A DNA stretch of 64,000 nucleotides, taken from NCBI GenBank assembly GCA_021018815.1, contig JAITYX010000046.1, positions 4,963,501 to 5,027,500 of the forward strand, in the 5' to 3' direction. The position numbers and the translations under genes were made by a program. Positions 33,430 to 44,696 of this stretch are shown piece by piece (within the stretch, counting starts at the first letter, position 1; each line of letters opens with the position of its first letter). Source of the DNA: Talinum fruticosum. Taxonomy: Eukaryota; Streptophyta; Magnoliopsida; Caryophyllales; Talinaceae. Below the pieces are notes generated by a model. The model did no database searches. It was not told the origin of the DNA and saw only the letters and a program-made list of their open reading frames with translations.

Positions 33430-35130
33430 GATTTCAATGACTTTGGGTTTGGTCCGATTCCGATTCTTCCTTTAAGAAAACTGAGTCTATGTCTCTTTTT
33501 TGAAAAACTTTCTTTACGTAAACAGAGTTAAGAAGGCTTTTTCTTGTAAGCTGGTCTATGCTTAGTCCCTTTTCCATATGAGTGAATGGGACCATGCTCA
33601 ACCTTCCTAAACTTATTAGTTCGAAATAATTTTTGAAAATATTTGAATAGGAATTAGATTCCTCTTCAGACATTATAACCAAGACCTTCTTTTCTAAATG
33701 AGGCACACTCGAGAGCCAAGTAAAAGATCGTGGTTTTTCCGACCTTGAGTGAGTTTTAAAACTAATTCTTCGGATCTGTTTGAGCTTCGTTTCGATTACT
33801 CATTCTCCGTTCCGAGGAACTCGGACTCACTCTCATTGTCTTGAGCACTCGGTCTCAAGTTTTGTAACTCATTTTTCAAAATAGTACTCTCATTAGTAAG
33901 AGACTCAAGTTGTTCTTTGAAATAAAAAGAATCATAGTTGGACATTTCTTCCAAAGTAATGATATATCTTGCACGATCAAGGTTAGAAAACTTAAGGAAG
34001 TATTCAATTACCTCCCGAGGACTTGTTTCCTCAACATCCGAGTTGTCACTTGTCTTCCTCGGATTCAACTTTTGAGTCCGTCGGTGCCATTAGACACTTT
34101 GAGTCATCGGAATTATCATCTTTAGAGGACTCATCATTGCTCCAGGTAGCCACCATAGCCCTTTTCTTCTTTATGTCCTTCTTTCTCTTTGGACGAGTCC
34201 TTGACTATGTGTTCCTTAGTGCCATACTCAAAGCAGCCAAAGTTCTTAGTTAAAGACAATTTAGAAGGGGATGAGTATTTACCTTTCTTGTCTTACTTGT
34301 TGAACTCCTCCTTTGGCCTCTTTTGCCACTTTTTGTATTTCATCTTTTTGAAACCTCGGGCAATGAGTGCCATGGGATCCACTTCAGAATCCGAGGAGCT
34401 TAGATTTTGCCATCCGCTTTCGAGGCGTTGAGTGCAATGTTCTTTTTGTTGCTGACCTCGACATCCTCTTCTTCTAGGTGCGAGTCATGAGTGAGTAGCT
34501 TCCCAATGAGCTCATCCGGCTTCAATTCGGATAGACTCCGAGCTTCTTCGATTGCTATCACCTTGGGACCCCATCTCCTCTTTGGTAGACTTCTTAGAAT
34601 TTTTCTGACCATTTCTTTATGCAAGATCTTTCTACCTAGAGATTTGAGATTGCTAATAATCTCGATGAACTGGATAAACATCTCGAGTGATGTTCTACTC
34701 GAGCTCCATTTTGAACGAGCTCATGCTTGTGAAGGTATTGGCTTATATTTGCCTCGCTTCACTTGGTTGATTCCTTCATAGGTGTTGCGCAATGTATCTC
34801 ACACCTCTTTGGTTGTGTCATAGGCCGACACTTTATTGTTCTCTTCGATCCGACAACACACATCGAGTGTTCATGGCTTTGAAGTTCTTTCCGAACTTCT
34901 CATTCTCTTTAGTAGTGTACTCGACTTTTCTTTTTGGGCACAACTCTTACTCCTTCCATCTTTGTAGGAATGTAATCCCCATGCTTGATGATGCTCCAAA
35001 CATCCTCATCATGATCTTGGAGAAAGCACTCCATTATCTTTTTCCGAGTGTGCAAAGTTTGACCTCTTGAACTAGTGGTCTAATGACAAATCCTCCTTCA
35101 TCGAACTCTTCATTGTTACGAGCAATCATA
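33430..35130 (-). pseudogene. Gag (element C), zinc knuckle mutated
   Basis: Capsid pieces include F-I-E-I-I-S-N-L-K-S-L-G-R-K-I-L-H (34670-34620), K-R-R-W-G-P-K-V-I-A-I-E-E-A (34580-34540) and A-L-I-A-R-G-F-K-K-M near 34355. The nucleocapsid motif reads C-F-E-Y-G-T-K-E-H-I-V-K-D-S near 34240-34200, so the second and last cysteines of the CX2CX4HX4C knuckle are Tyr and Ser. The coiled-coil tail at 34068-33796 holds E-Q-L-E-S-L-T-N-E-S and L-K-N-E-L-Q-N-L. The start is near 35110. Several stops and frame shifts are present. Confidence 0.75.
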
Positions 35131-35170
35131 TCTTTAGACCTTTGGATTATGAGATCCTCTTGAAAGGCTA

Positions 35171-35182
35171 GGCTCGAAGCTA
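35171..35182 (-). other. Primer-binding site of Sirevirus C (degraded)
   Basis: The reverse complement TAGCTTCGAGCC lies where TGGTATC(A)GAGCC is expected, two bases inside the LTR. Confidence 0.55.
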
Positions 35183-35184
35183 AT

Positions 35185-36600
35185 TGAAGGTTTGCTCTTG
35201 GAGTGGTTAAGTCACCCTAGAGGGGGTGAACAGGGTGATGGAAGATTTTTCGAAAATATAAAGCTGTTTTGCACAAAAATTGACTTGGAAATAGATTCTA
35301 TGTATAGATTGAACTAATAAAGTAAAACACACACAAAAGTACGTGAAAATCCTCATGGTACGTAAAACCACGGACAATGCTAATGCAAAAACCAAATCAA
35401 ATCCACTAATTGAATCCACAATTACAAGGATCGACTCTTTAGAGAATTGCTCCCTTAGACAATTCCCTTACAAGTTTTCCTAGACTCAAAAGTTCCCTTA
35501 TCCGATCTAATACTTCCTAACTGAGATAACCTTTACTTTCATAGACAACCGAGGTGAGTTAACCCTTACAGCTCGGTTAAGAGACTTAGAAAGAAAGTAG
35601 AAAGAGTAGAAGCATTACAAGACTTTCTTCACAACTCGGAAAGTAAGAATTATAGAATTGGAGTTGTAAGTTGAAGATTGAGTAAGTAAGCACTAAGAAA
35701 GTGTGTTCAGCAAGCTTCAAGTCTTGTAGAATGGCTTCTATGTATACACAGCAAGGCAAACCGACCGTTGAGACTTGTTACGGACTGGTCGACTTTAGTA
35801 ATAGTTGTAACGGCTAGTTTGAGTCACTCAAAAAAGATCTCGTTAAGATGTGAACGTTGTATGGTGGTCCTTGGCTCAAAAAGTAGTCTAACCCTCCGGT
35901 TGTGATTGAAATCTAGAGTGGAAACGACCGTTAGACCCAACGTTGTTGTTTACCGGATTTGGAAAAAAGCAACTCTAATACGATGTCCGAGCCATGTCCG
36001 GAAATGGTTGATTTACGTCTGTCTGGTGTTTAACGGCTAGAAACCGATCGCTTTTTATTTTCAAAAATAGATTAAGATTGTTTAATCAACCTAAAAGAGT
36101 GGTACTCAAAGTATAAAAATACTTTGGTCTAGAATTACGCAAAGAACATAAATTATTCAAAGTAATTAAGCACTTAATTATCTTCAACCTAAAAGAGTGG
36201 AATTTCTAAATCTAATATTCATCGGGTTCAAATTCCATCTTTAATCAATCCTTAAAATGATCAAGTTAGAAAGAATAAATCATTATAATATATAAACTTG
36301 ATCACGTAAATAATTCTCAATAAATAAACTAACTTAGAAAGTGGAATTAATGCAATAATTCATTTTCACTTAGAATATCTAGTAAGTGATCGGAATAAAA
36401 GTGTTTGGAAAATTATTTACTGATGCCATTATTATGAGTGGTGTCCGAGTGGGTAAGAAATACGATTAAGAATGTTATGCTTGATGAATGGTTTCCGAGT
36501 GTGTCGAACATAGTGAAAACTTAGATATGAGTTTCTTAAAACCTCATAATGACTTAGAATTAAAACCATAGAGAGATAGAGAGTTATACCCGAGTATTCA
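35185..36600 (-). mobile_element. 5' LTR of Sirevirus C
   Basis: 1416 bp. The minus strand starts TGAATACTCGGGTATAAC at 36600 and ends ...GCAAACCTTCA at 35185. It shares its start block with the solo LTR at 60499 and that at 22080. The end block CACCCTAGAGGGGGTGAACAGGG lies at 35213-35235. The outer flank at 36601 is unique AT-rich DNA, so this is the outer edge of the retroelement cluster. Confidence 0.83.
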
Positions 36601-36736
36601 TATATAACTAGCATTGATTTACACGCTAATGCGTGCGGACTGTATAGAAATAATGTTACTAACGAATCACACACAAACATAGTTAGATACATAAAAAAGA
36701 TAACTAGAAAAAAATAGGACCAAAAATTAAAAATTT

Positions 36737-36814
36737 ACGTATAACTAAACATTTACAATGCATATAAATTACATTAAATTAGCCGATATATATAGTAAAA
36801 AAATATCTACCACA

Positions 36815-36849
<35 letters not shown>

Positions 36850-36995
36850 TATAACTAAACATTTACAATGCATATAAATTACATTAAATTAGCCGATATA
36901 TATAGTAAAAAATATCTACCACAATATATATATATATATACATTAATATATATATGTGTGTGTGTGCGCGTGCGTGCTTGTGTGTTTGTGTATAA
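36737..36995. repeat. 110 bp tandem duplication with AT and TG microsatellites
   Basis: ACGTATAACTAAACATTTAC begins at 36737 and again at 36847, each followed by AATGCATATAAATTACATT, TTAGCCGATATATATAG and an (AT)n run. A partial third copy starts near 36989 (GTGTATAACTAAACATTTAG). A (TG)n/(TGCG)n run lies at about 36951-36990 between copies two and three. Unit edges fall in the (AT)n tract, which suggests slippage or unequal exchange. Confidence 0.8.
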
Positions 36996-37043
36996 CTAAA
37001 CATTTAGAAGGTGTATGGATTACATTAAATTAGCTTTTAGTTT

Positions 37044-37600
37044 GATTTACTAATCACCTTTGCACAAATTCATATTTTTATCCGTAATTGAGATAACGCA
37101 AGTTTTTGACTATTTTTTCAATTTAAATTATAGTGGATCAAAGTAAAATGCCTATTTGAAGGGAAAAGGAAGAAAGTGTATTGAATGAACTCAATCTTGT
37201 TCTAATGCTAAACTCTTGTTAACTTGATTTTCTATAAAAATTGCACTAAGAAAATAATTTTCTATAGAAAATAATTAATTTTATAGGGTTATAATGTTGT
37301 TAGTCAAAATGACGATAGAATTTCTAAATTGTGAAGTTGAAAATTACTTGAAAGTTTGTAAAAATATAGTGATATATAGTTATTGGGTTTTTTTATGTTT
37401 GCAAATTGTTAGGTGATTTTTTTCATCTAAAAATTTGTTATTCCTACACATTTATTAAACAAGCAACATAAAAAAATTCAATTGATTGATCCCTTTGCAC
37501 AAATTCCTATTGCTATCTATAATCAAGAGAGCGTAGGTTTTGGACTATTTTTGTTAACTTAGATTATATTGTATCAAAGTAAAGTGCCTCTTTAAATTGA
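37044..37600. repeat. Diverged direct repeat, ~120 bp, about 437 bp apart
   Basis: 37050-37163 and 37487-37600 share CCTTTGCACAAATTC, a degraded AATTGAGA..GCG..AG.TTTT block, GACTATTTTT and ATCAAAGTAAA.TGCCT. Sequence between the copies is AT-rich and shows no gene. I cannot assign it to a known element. Confidence 0.6.
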
Positions 37601-39236
37601 AATATATGGTTATTACATCATAACTTTACCACCATGTCTTGTAGCAAGACTTTTAGGGTTTGGATTTAAAATTGAACATATATTTCTATCATTTGAATAT
37701 CTTTTTAGTATTAGCTTGATTGTCCACCAAAACCAATATAGCTTGATTTATAATGAAAATGATTCGAATCAATATGGGTATTAAGAGTATTGATATAAGT
37801 AGTTCTATAAGTATAGTATTCCAACATAACAATCATTCTAAATATTGATATTGATTTTTTTCCACTTAGACAACGTGATATTGTTAGATAGAAAATAACA
37901 CCATAAAAATAAGGAGATTTTAATAATAAAATTAAAATATATCGATATACTTTTAACATAGATCTCGATGAGAATGAGTTTTAATTTTACAAATATGAAG
38001 TACAACACACACATAACAACAAAGGAGCAACAATATTTTCATCTCTAAAAATTACCCGGAATTTAACATGCCTTTTTTTTATTTTATATCAAAGAAAAAT
38101 AAAATAATAAAAAATTTAGTATATTTAATTTGAGCCAATAAAAAAATGGTCCAAATACAAACAAATTATTCCAAGTTCATTCTCTTCTACATTATTTTAA
38201 GTATATTTTAATTTTTATATTAAGTAATTTTATATTAATAATTTATCTTAATTGAAATTATTTTTAACCCTAACCTAACTCCCTCCTCCTTATTTTATAG
38301 GTAAAGACCTATATAAAATTATTCTAATAAGTAAAAAGTCTTGATCATTAAAACTATTATAGAACCTAAATAAATATAATTATGAAGGTTAACCCAACCT
38401 AACTCTCTCACCCTCATTCTGTCATCTATCCTCCAAGTACGAGTCCTTACTACCTCATTTACCCCTCTCTTAGTCTCTACTCTGGGCTCTCCTTTTTGTG
38501 CTTCCCTCTCGCTCTCCGGCTGGCTTCCGCTCCGCCCTCCGGCCGGCTCCTCTCTCGCCATCGCCGGGCTCCCTCTCGGCAATCGGTGGTCATGCCTGAG
38601 TTCTTTCCGCCGTGGCCTCGATCTGCTGGACTACTCCTCTGCCTCTTTCTCCATTGTTCCGAATTGTTGATTTGTGCCCCGAATTGTGCATCTACCTCTC
38701 GCTGGAACCTTCATTCCCCTCCTTTGTCTTCTCAATCTCTCTCTCTCTCTCTTGATTATGTAGGATTTTACTTTTGTAAATTGTGAGATTAGATGGAGTT
38801 ATGAACAATGAACAATTTAAATTGGGGTGGGGAGGGGGAAGAAAGAGAGAGAGGACCTGTATGTTGCGAATAGGGCATTTGGAGGAGCGAGAGGATTGGG
38901 GCAGGAGCTGGGAATTTTCGGTCAAAAGAGCAGATAGACATTGGAATTTCTCACCGGGGTTCCTTAGTGGTCGTGCAAATTTGAGTTTGGAGTTTGTGGT
39001 TGAAATGCGAACTTGATATTGGAGGTTTCTCGGGGAGTTTAGAGAGAAAGATCGAGAGAGGGTAGGGGGTTGGAAGAAATGAAGTTATGTGAAGGTGAAG
39101 GAGATACTTCAAAAATTGTGGAAGCCGATTTGTGAAAAACTAATTCATTGAAGTCGACGTGAGAGAGGAGGAGGAGGGAGATAATGAAACAACTGCATAA
39201 AATATAATATGACATTTTTGTCGTTATAATTTAAAC
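37600..39236. other. AT-rich then pyrimidine/purine-biased DNA, no gene seen
   Basis: Up to about 38280 the sequence is AT-rich with nothing recognisable. 38400-38780 is C/T-rich and ends in (CT)n at 38731-38752. 38830-38860 and 39040-39060 are purine-rich (GAAAGAGAGAGAG). The frame 38496-38786 is Ser/Leu/Arg-rich low complexity. It could be the remnant of a promoter or 5' leader, but no coding similarity is evident. Confidence 0.4.
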
Positions 39237-39635
39237 TAAGTGTGTGTTTATTTGGAAGGAAAATATTTTCTTGGAAAATTATGATTCCATTTTCTACTTG
39301 TTTGGTAAATAAAAATTTGGAAAAATTTTCCGAACTAAAATATTTTCCCTCACTTGGGAGAAAATAAATTCTTATCTTTTTGGGAGGAAATTAATTTTCC
39401 AATTCTCCCTCTCACTCAGCTCACAGCTCTTTCTCGCGTGAACCCTTGGCCTCTCGCTCACAACTCCTCCCTCCCTGTCCCTCTCTCTCACGTGAACCCT
39501 TGGCCTCTCGCTCACGGCTCTTTCTCTCTCCTCTCGGGTACTCGCTCATCGCTCTCTCTCTCCTCTCGAGTCCTTGCTCATCGTGGTTTCCCTCTCCTCT
39601 CGAGTCCTCTCGCTCATCGCTCATCACTCTCTCTC

Positions 39636-39711
39636 TCCAAGTCCGAAATCCGCTACAAAGGTGTTCTTTTCAACATCAACACCGAAGAAGCTAGCATCGG
39701 CCTTCACAACG
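39636..39711 (+). pseudogene. Captured exon-1 fragment of a DCP5/LSM14-family gene
   Basis: The frame reads S-K-S-E-I-R-Y-K-G-V-L-F-N-I-N-T-E-E, then A-S-I-G-L-H-N, the LSM14-type Sm fold of the plant decapping protein DCP5 (family pattern SKSEIRYEG.LYNIN..ESSIGL.N, from memory of the family). The reading ends at AACG, immediately before a GT splice donor (39712). The fragment is preceded by a C/T-rich leader-like stretch (39400-39630) with a repeated ...GTGAACCCTTGGCCTCTCGCTCAC block (near 39437 and 39491). The LSM N-terminal residues and the rest of the domain (FGTEGR...) are not found in the window. It lies inside the Harbinger element, upstream of the transposase, so it looks like transduplicated host sequence. 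Confidence 0.7.
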
Positions 39712-40979
39712 GTATTCATCTCGTCTCCTCGCTTGTTTATTGCCCGATTAATTGGGTTTTTGTTCGTAATCCTTTTGGCATTTGGAAAACCTTCGGTTAT
39801 TTGGGAATTTTGTTAGGTTAGATTACATGCTTCGGTTGTTTGGGGGATTTGAAGCTCATATTGTTATGGTTTTGGAATCCCGACGTTTTTCCCCTCCGCC
39901 TCGGTTCACATTTTGGGCTGGGAATGTTAAATTGTGCGAGATATATGGAAATTTCCCCATATTTCCTGATTTCCGAAACGCATGACTGCTAGAGCTGCAT
40001 TTGTTTGGTCTTCTTGTTGACGAGTACCTTCATCGTCTGCATTTCACTGCTGAAAGCATCGCTCTGTCCTGCACAAGTTTAAACTAAAGGTGAGTGTCTA
40101 TGTCTACGTTAACCCCGACCCCCCCAATTAAGATGCCATTGATATTATTCTTCGTTTGGTAAATATATGTCCTCTGCTTGGGGTTCTTGTTTATACATCT
40201 ATAAGCTTATTGAGTTCACCCTATACATAAAAGCATCGGGCCTTATATGTCGTTTCGAATTTGAACTTATCTTTCTCATACTTAATTTCTAGACTTAAGC
40301 TTTAATTTTGAACAGAGCATCTTAATTTTGGCCTATGTTAATGAGAGGGCCCGAAATGGAGTACCCAACCATGGAGCTTATAATCGGTAGAGTTTTGGGC
40401 CTTTTCCCATCCCCTTAGGACGGGCATGGACGGGCGGAATTGTGCTCGTATCCATATTCATTTGCAAAAGTTGGGCAACAGGTCATGCCGGAGCGGGCCA
40501 AGGTCGACCAATTACTAAAAGGGGTTAAGACGAGTTAACGATAACAAATGAATAGGATGGGTCGGGTCATGGGTCAACCCCGACCTGCCCATGACCAACC
40601 TAATTTGTCAAGCTCTGCTTTCTTTTGCCAAGCCCAACTCGGCTTTACAACCACTTCGTTTAGGTCGGTTACAACTCGGCTCTTTAAAGCTGATTGTTGG
40701 TTAAACTGTAAGCAATAAGGAGAAATTGTGTTATAAAAGTAAGGCAACTCATTACAATAGAACATTTTATTCTTGTTTTGTCTGGTTGTCTTCGAGGATG
40801 ACAATAGGATGGTTGTCGTTCCAAGTGATAATCATAATAACAGTTTATGCCAATGCCACTCGTGATTCATTTATCCATGTACTTGCAGATTGGCCTTCTA
40901 AATTCCGCTCACATTCCGTGTGCTTATGTACATGTCTAATTGTATGCAATGTCAAATGTGTGTCCTTATTAAGTGAAGA
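39712..40979. other. Harbinger 5' non-coding region: intron-like sequence and a fold-back patch
   Basis: After the LSM14-like exon comes T-rich intron-like DNA (39712 to about 40085). A second possible donor AAAG|GTGAGT lies at about 40086-40095. At 40400-40620 there is a GC-rich patch with GACGGGCATGGACGGGC, then GGGTCGGGTCATGGGTC close to CCGACCTGCCCATGACC, which can pair to a hairpin. It resembles ends of small hAT-type elements, but I cannot place its edges. No other coding sequence was seen. Confidence 0.4.
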
Positions 40980-43900
40980 TGTAACACCCAGAAACACCCC
41001 GGGAGTATTACATCGCCGAGTTCCTTAAAGAAACTCCCAAGGCTCTTTCCGGTGTTGGTTTGGTCTGTCTAAACTCAACTTAAGAGTAATGCCGATGGTT
41101 TTCCCAAAAGAATCCGAGATTCTCCGAAAATTTCGGCGAGTTTCGTTTGTAATATGGACTAACCCATAGGCTTAAAGCCTTAAAACCCTGCATGAAAAAC
41201 ATGATATAACTCAACGAGCCACATGCTCGGAGTATACAATTCAACGGCCACACGCCGGAGTCCAACCAATCATGCTATACAACTCAAAACAGTCTAAAGG
41301 GGTTTCTATACATTTGGTACAACTATATGCACTAGATTACAAGTACAATATTGAGAAATATCGAAATGCATAATCTTGACTTGAATCGTTCAGGCATACA
41401 TCAAACAGTGAGTCGACGGAGTCCGAAATATGCTAAGGGTAAATCATGCTCCTGAAGTGTACCTGCAACACTGGGAGGGAAAGGGGGAAATTTGTGGGGG
41501 TGAGCAATAGTCAACGGGCTCACCGGAGTCTTATACCCTTAAATTGGAAATTCTTTACACATAATACTCATAATAATGAAATCTGCGAAAACATAATAAC
41601 TTAATAGAAATCTATATACTTTTCACTGAAACCTCTTGTAATGAAAAGATCAAGACTCTTTAATCACTTAAAAGCACACATTCACATTCAAGAATACTTC
41701 TTTTGGGGTTGAATCAACTTTTCCGGGCCTTCGAGGACTCGAACTAGCACTTCTTTAATTCGGGCGCGACCTCGACAAAAGGCTCCGGGACCTATCTTCG
41801 GGAAGTCTCGTGGCGGGCATCCTGTCTCTCCAGGACCCCTATTAGAACCCTTCCCTCAAAGTTTCTAGCTGGGCGTTCCCGGTTCGAACACTTCGGTATG
41901 CTAAACGATCCGTAGCTCGTCGATTCAAAACTCTTTGCACATTCTCATTCATGACATTCACTTCACAACTTTCTCAATCGATTTGGTATTAAGGAAGGCA
42001 TGACACCACGTGTCACCCTTATAAATTCACTTTCTCAAATCAGCTTTGCTTCTTTAAAACACATTCACGTTCGAAAGGCGGTTCACAAGAAATTGCATTC
42101 AAGAATCATTCACGTAAAATACAAAACTCCTTTCGAAACTATTTTTGAGCATCACGTAAAGTAATCATATAGCACGAATAATCACCATTCATTGCAAGCA
42201 ATCATCCTCAACTCTTTTCCAACTAAGCTTTTCTCAATTCGTCGGTTAGTATGATTATCTCCATTTTCCGAGCCACAATAACCATAAGTACATATCACTC
42301 AATTCAAAATTCTTACTTTTCATTGCCTTTTTGCCTCACTTGCTCATTTTACGCTTCTACTTTATAACTCAACTTCCTCTGCCCGTATTCAGCCACCCGA
42401 CTCTTGCTCTCACTTGATCGCTTAAGTCCCTTTCACCGTGCTTAACTTCAAACTTGATTTCATCCCAAAGATCGAGATATGTTCTAAACTCATTACTTAA
42501 CTCTTGCTCGTCCGTCCTTGGGCATGTACCTCTCAATCACTTGTCCTTATTCGGTTTCAGTTACCTTTACTTATTTTCACACTTAGTTTAACCTCAAGGA
42601 ATTAATATACTTCAAACGTAATCAAGCTCACAATTATCCATTTTCACTTACTTGTCCCAATTGCGCATTACTCCATACGAATTCATACTCCTCTTTATAC
42701 TTCGACCTACCATTTCCCAATGTTCATAATTAGCTCTTAATACCATAGCTTCAAGAATCTCTAAAACTTAATTAACTCATAATTCCTATCCACGTCCCAA
42801 CTCTTCATCCTCAACAGACTAATCGAACCTCAATACTACTCATTTGACCTATATAATCTAGCCTCTTCAGAATCAACACACCCAATTCAACCTTAAGTGA
42901 TTATTCAAGCTCTTTAGAAGTTCCCGATTTAACTCAACTATTAAACCCAAGTAACTCCCTTCATTCCACGATTCAGCCCTCTCAATTTCTTAAATACATT
43001 CTAAGCTCTTATTTCAATCTCAAACAACAAATAGGTCCGTTTCAGTAATACGGATACTCAACGTTCACAACAATTCAACATTCACATAACACATTCAACA
43101 ATCACAACAAATCCATTTAGGTTTCGAAATTACTAATAGTTTAGAGCATGAGACTACCCACCGAAATTCTCGGGTTTGGAATTGATTGAATTGCTTGCTT
43201 GTCTCGCTTTGTGTTTGGGTTGCGTTCGGTTCGGGGAGACTCGCTGCTTGCTTTTGGTTCAGCGGTTCTAGTCCCCTACCGTCCCTCGGTCCGGCCCTCC
43301 CTCGTGCTCGCCGCCGGTTTGCCTCCCTTGTCGCCGTCGCCGGTCCCGGTTTCAGCCGCTCTAACTCCCGCTCGTCTGTCTCTGTTTCGGCTCTCGTTCC
43401 GCCTCGCTCTGCCCCGGTCTCTCACTCCCTCCCTCGCTCGCCGCTGCTCGTGTCGCCGACCGCCGTTTTCCGGGTCGGCGGTGGTCGTCGGCGTTCTCCC
43501 GGGTCCCCGCACCGCTCGCCTCTTCTCCCTCTCTCTCTCTTTCCCGCTCGGTGCTCCCTCTTCGCCCGCGCTGCTCGCGCCGCCGACCGTCGCCTTCGTT
43601 CCCGCGGTGGTCGCCCGTCCTTGCGGTCTCCTTCGCCCGCGCACTCGCCCCTCTCTCTCTCTCTTTCGTTCGGTGGTTCTCTCTCTCTCCCTTCCTCTCG
43701 TTGCTCTGCTTCTTCTTCCTCTCGCTGCCTGGCTCCACCGATTAAACTCTCGGTCCTTAATCCCCATTGGACCCCAACTCTAATTTCTATCTCATTTCCA
43801 ACTTAAACCAAAGCCCACCTCTTCATTATCCAATGAAAATAATCGCCGGCCCATATATCACAAGTCTATATCTCCTCCCTTCCGTCCTCTTACACTCGCT

Positions 43901-44143
43901 GCGTTCCAACTTATTTTAATACGCCAGCCACGACAATTCCTAATCACCCAACGGTTCAGCTCGAGATGAAAAAGGGAGGCAATTTCCTTGATTTAATTTA
44001 TTTAATACCAGCCTCCAAAGGAATTCTAACGTCATATGTCCAGCAAGCAAATAAAATCGATCACTCAACCCCCTAGTGGCGGGGAATAATATTCAATAAT
44101 TCTATGTTTTTCATTGCCTTTCTTTAAAATTCCGGGTATTACA
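40980..44143 (+). mobile_element. Long solo LTR, TGTAACACC type (TSD GAAGA)
   Basis: Starts TGTAACACCC at 40980 and ends GGGTATTACA at 44143, with GAAGA on both sides (40975-40979 and 44144-44148). 3164 bp long. No primer site, polypurine tract or protein domain is seen, so it is a solo LTR (or a non-autonomous element of one LTR). It is related to 27310-30530 in reverse. The core 43230-43740 is strongly C/G-rich and open in several frames on both strands, giving Ser/Pro/Arg-rich translations of up to 206 residues without a recognisable domain. It is inserted in the non-coding 5' part of the Harbinger element. Confidence 0.83.
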
Positions 44144-44690
44144 GAAGATGATCGGAATAGGTTTCGAGGGGACACACAGTGCATAATGAAGAAACCTATT
44201 TTTAAATATTCCACTCACACACGAGTGCATCTCAAGTAATTGTATACTAATTTTAACAGGAGTAGCCATTTGTATACCGATTTTCTCGGTTCGGTTAATT
44301 GATAAATTGATTATTTTTTTGTCGAAGTCTTACGGTTTTGACTTCCTATATTTGCATGTGGAGTTTCAATGAGGCAGCCAAGCATAAAATAGTTAAATAT
44401 TCCCCGGAGAACTTAGTTGTTACTTGTTGCTTGGTGTTTCATTGGTGATCTTGGGATCCGCCTTTAGAAATGAACAGTGAGAAGCACTTGGTTGATTTGT
44501 GTTTCCATGAAATTTCGGAGAAATCCTTGTAACTTGTAACATCATTAGCTTGTCAATAGTTGTAGTAGTGCTACCATTTTTAATTATTATATTCTTTATT
44601 AGCTTGTTAAGTAGACAATACTCTTCCTCTTTGTTTACCTCTGTTCTCTTTTGTGCGAGTATAACTAATTCATTTGACATTAATTATATT
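44144..44690. other. Harbinger leader upstream of the transposase
   Basis: A ~550 bp AT-rich stretch between the nested LTR and the transposase start. The minus-strand frame at 44420-44680 has no recognisable domain. A promoter is expected here but I see no clear TATA box next to the start. Confidence 0.4.
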
Positions 44691-44696
44691 CTTTAG

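Larger units (their letters stand above)
27091..36600 (-). mobile_element. Sirevirus C, minus strand, truncated, with nested 3.2 kb LTR
   Basis: From 36600 downwards: 5' LTR, primer site, gag, protease, integrase, reverse transcriptase, RNase H, ending at 27091. The RNase H is split by a TGTAACACC-type LTR (27310-30530). The 3' end of the element, including any 3' LTR, is absent and replaced by a plus-strand LTR. It is more decayed than B or D, with frame shifts in every domain. Confidence 0.83.

Noticed and set aside
38496..38786. Possible small gene in C/T-rich DNA
   Set aside because: Low-complexity Ser/Leu/Arg translation ending in a (CT)n run, with no recognisable motif or splice structure.
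39354..39821. A 155-codon gene containing the LSM14-like segment
   Set aside because: Only the segment at 39636-39711 has similarity. The upstream part is a repeated C/T-rich leader, and the downstream part crosses a likely splice donor into intron-like DNA.
43186..43806. Open frame of 206 codons, with overlapping long frames on both strands
   Set aside because: It lies within a solo LTR in a GC-rich C/T block and is open on both strands. The translation is Ser/Pro/Arg/Leu low complexity with no domain; base composition explains it.
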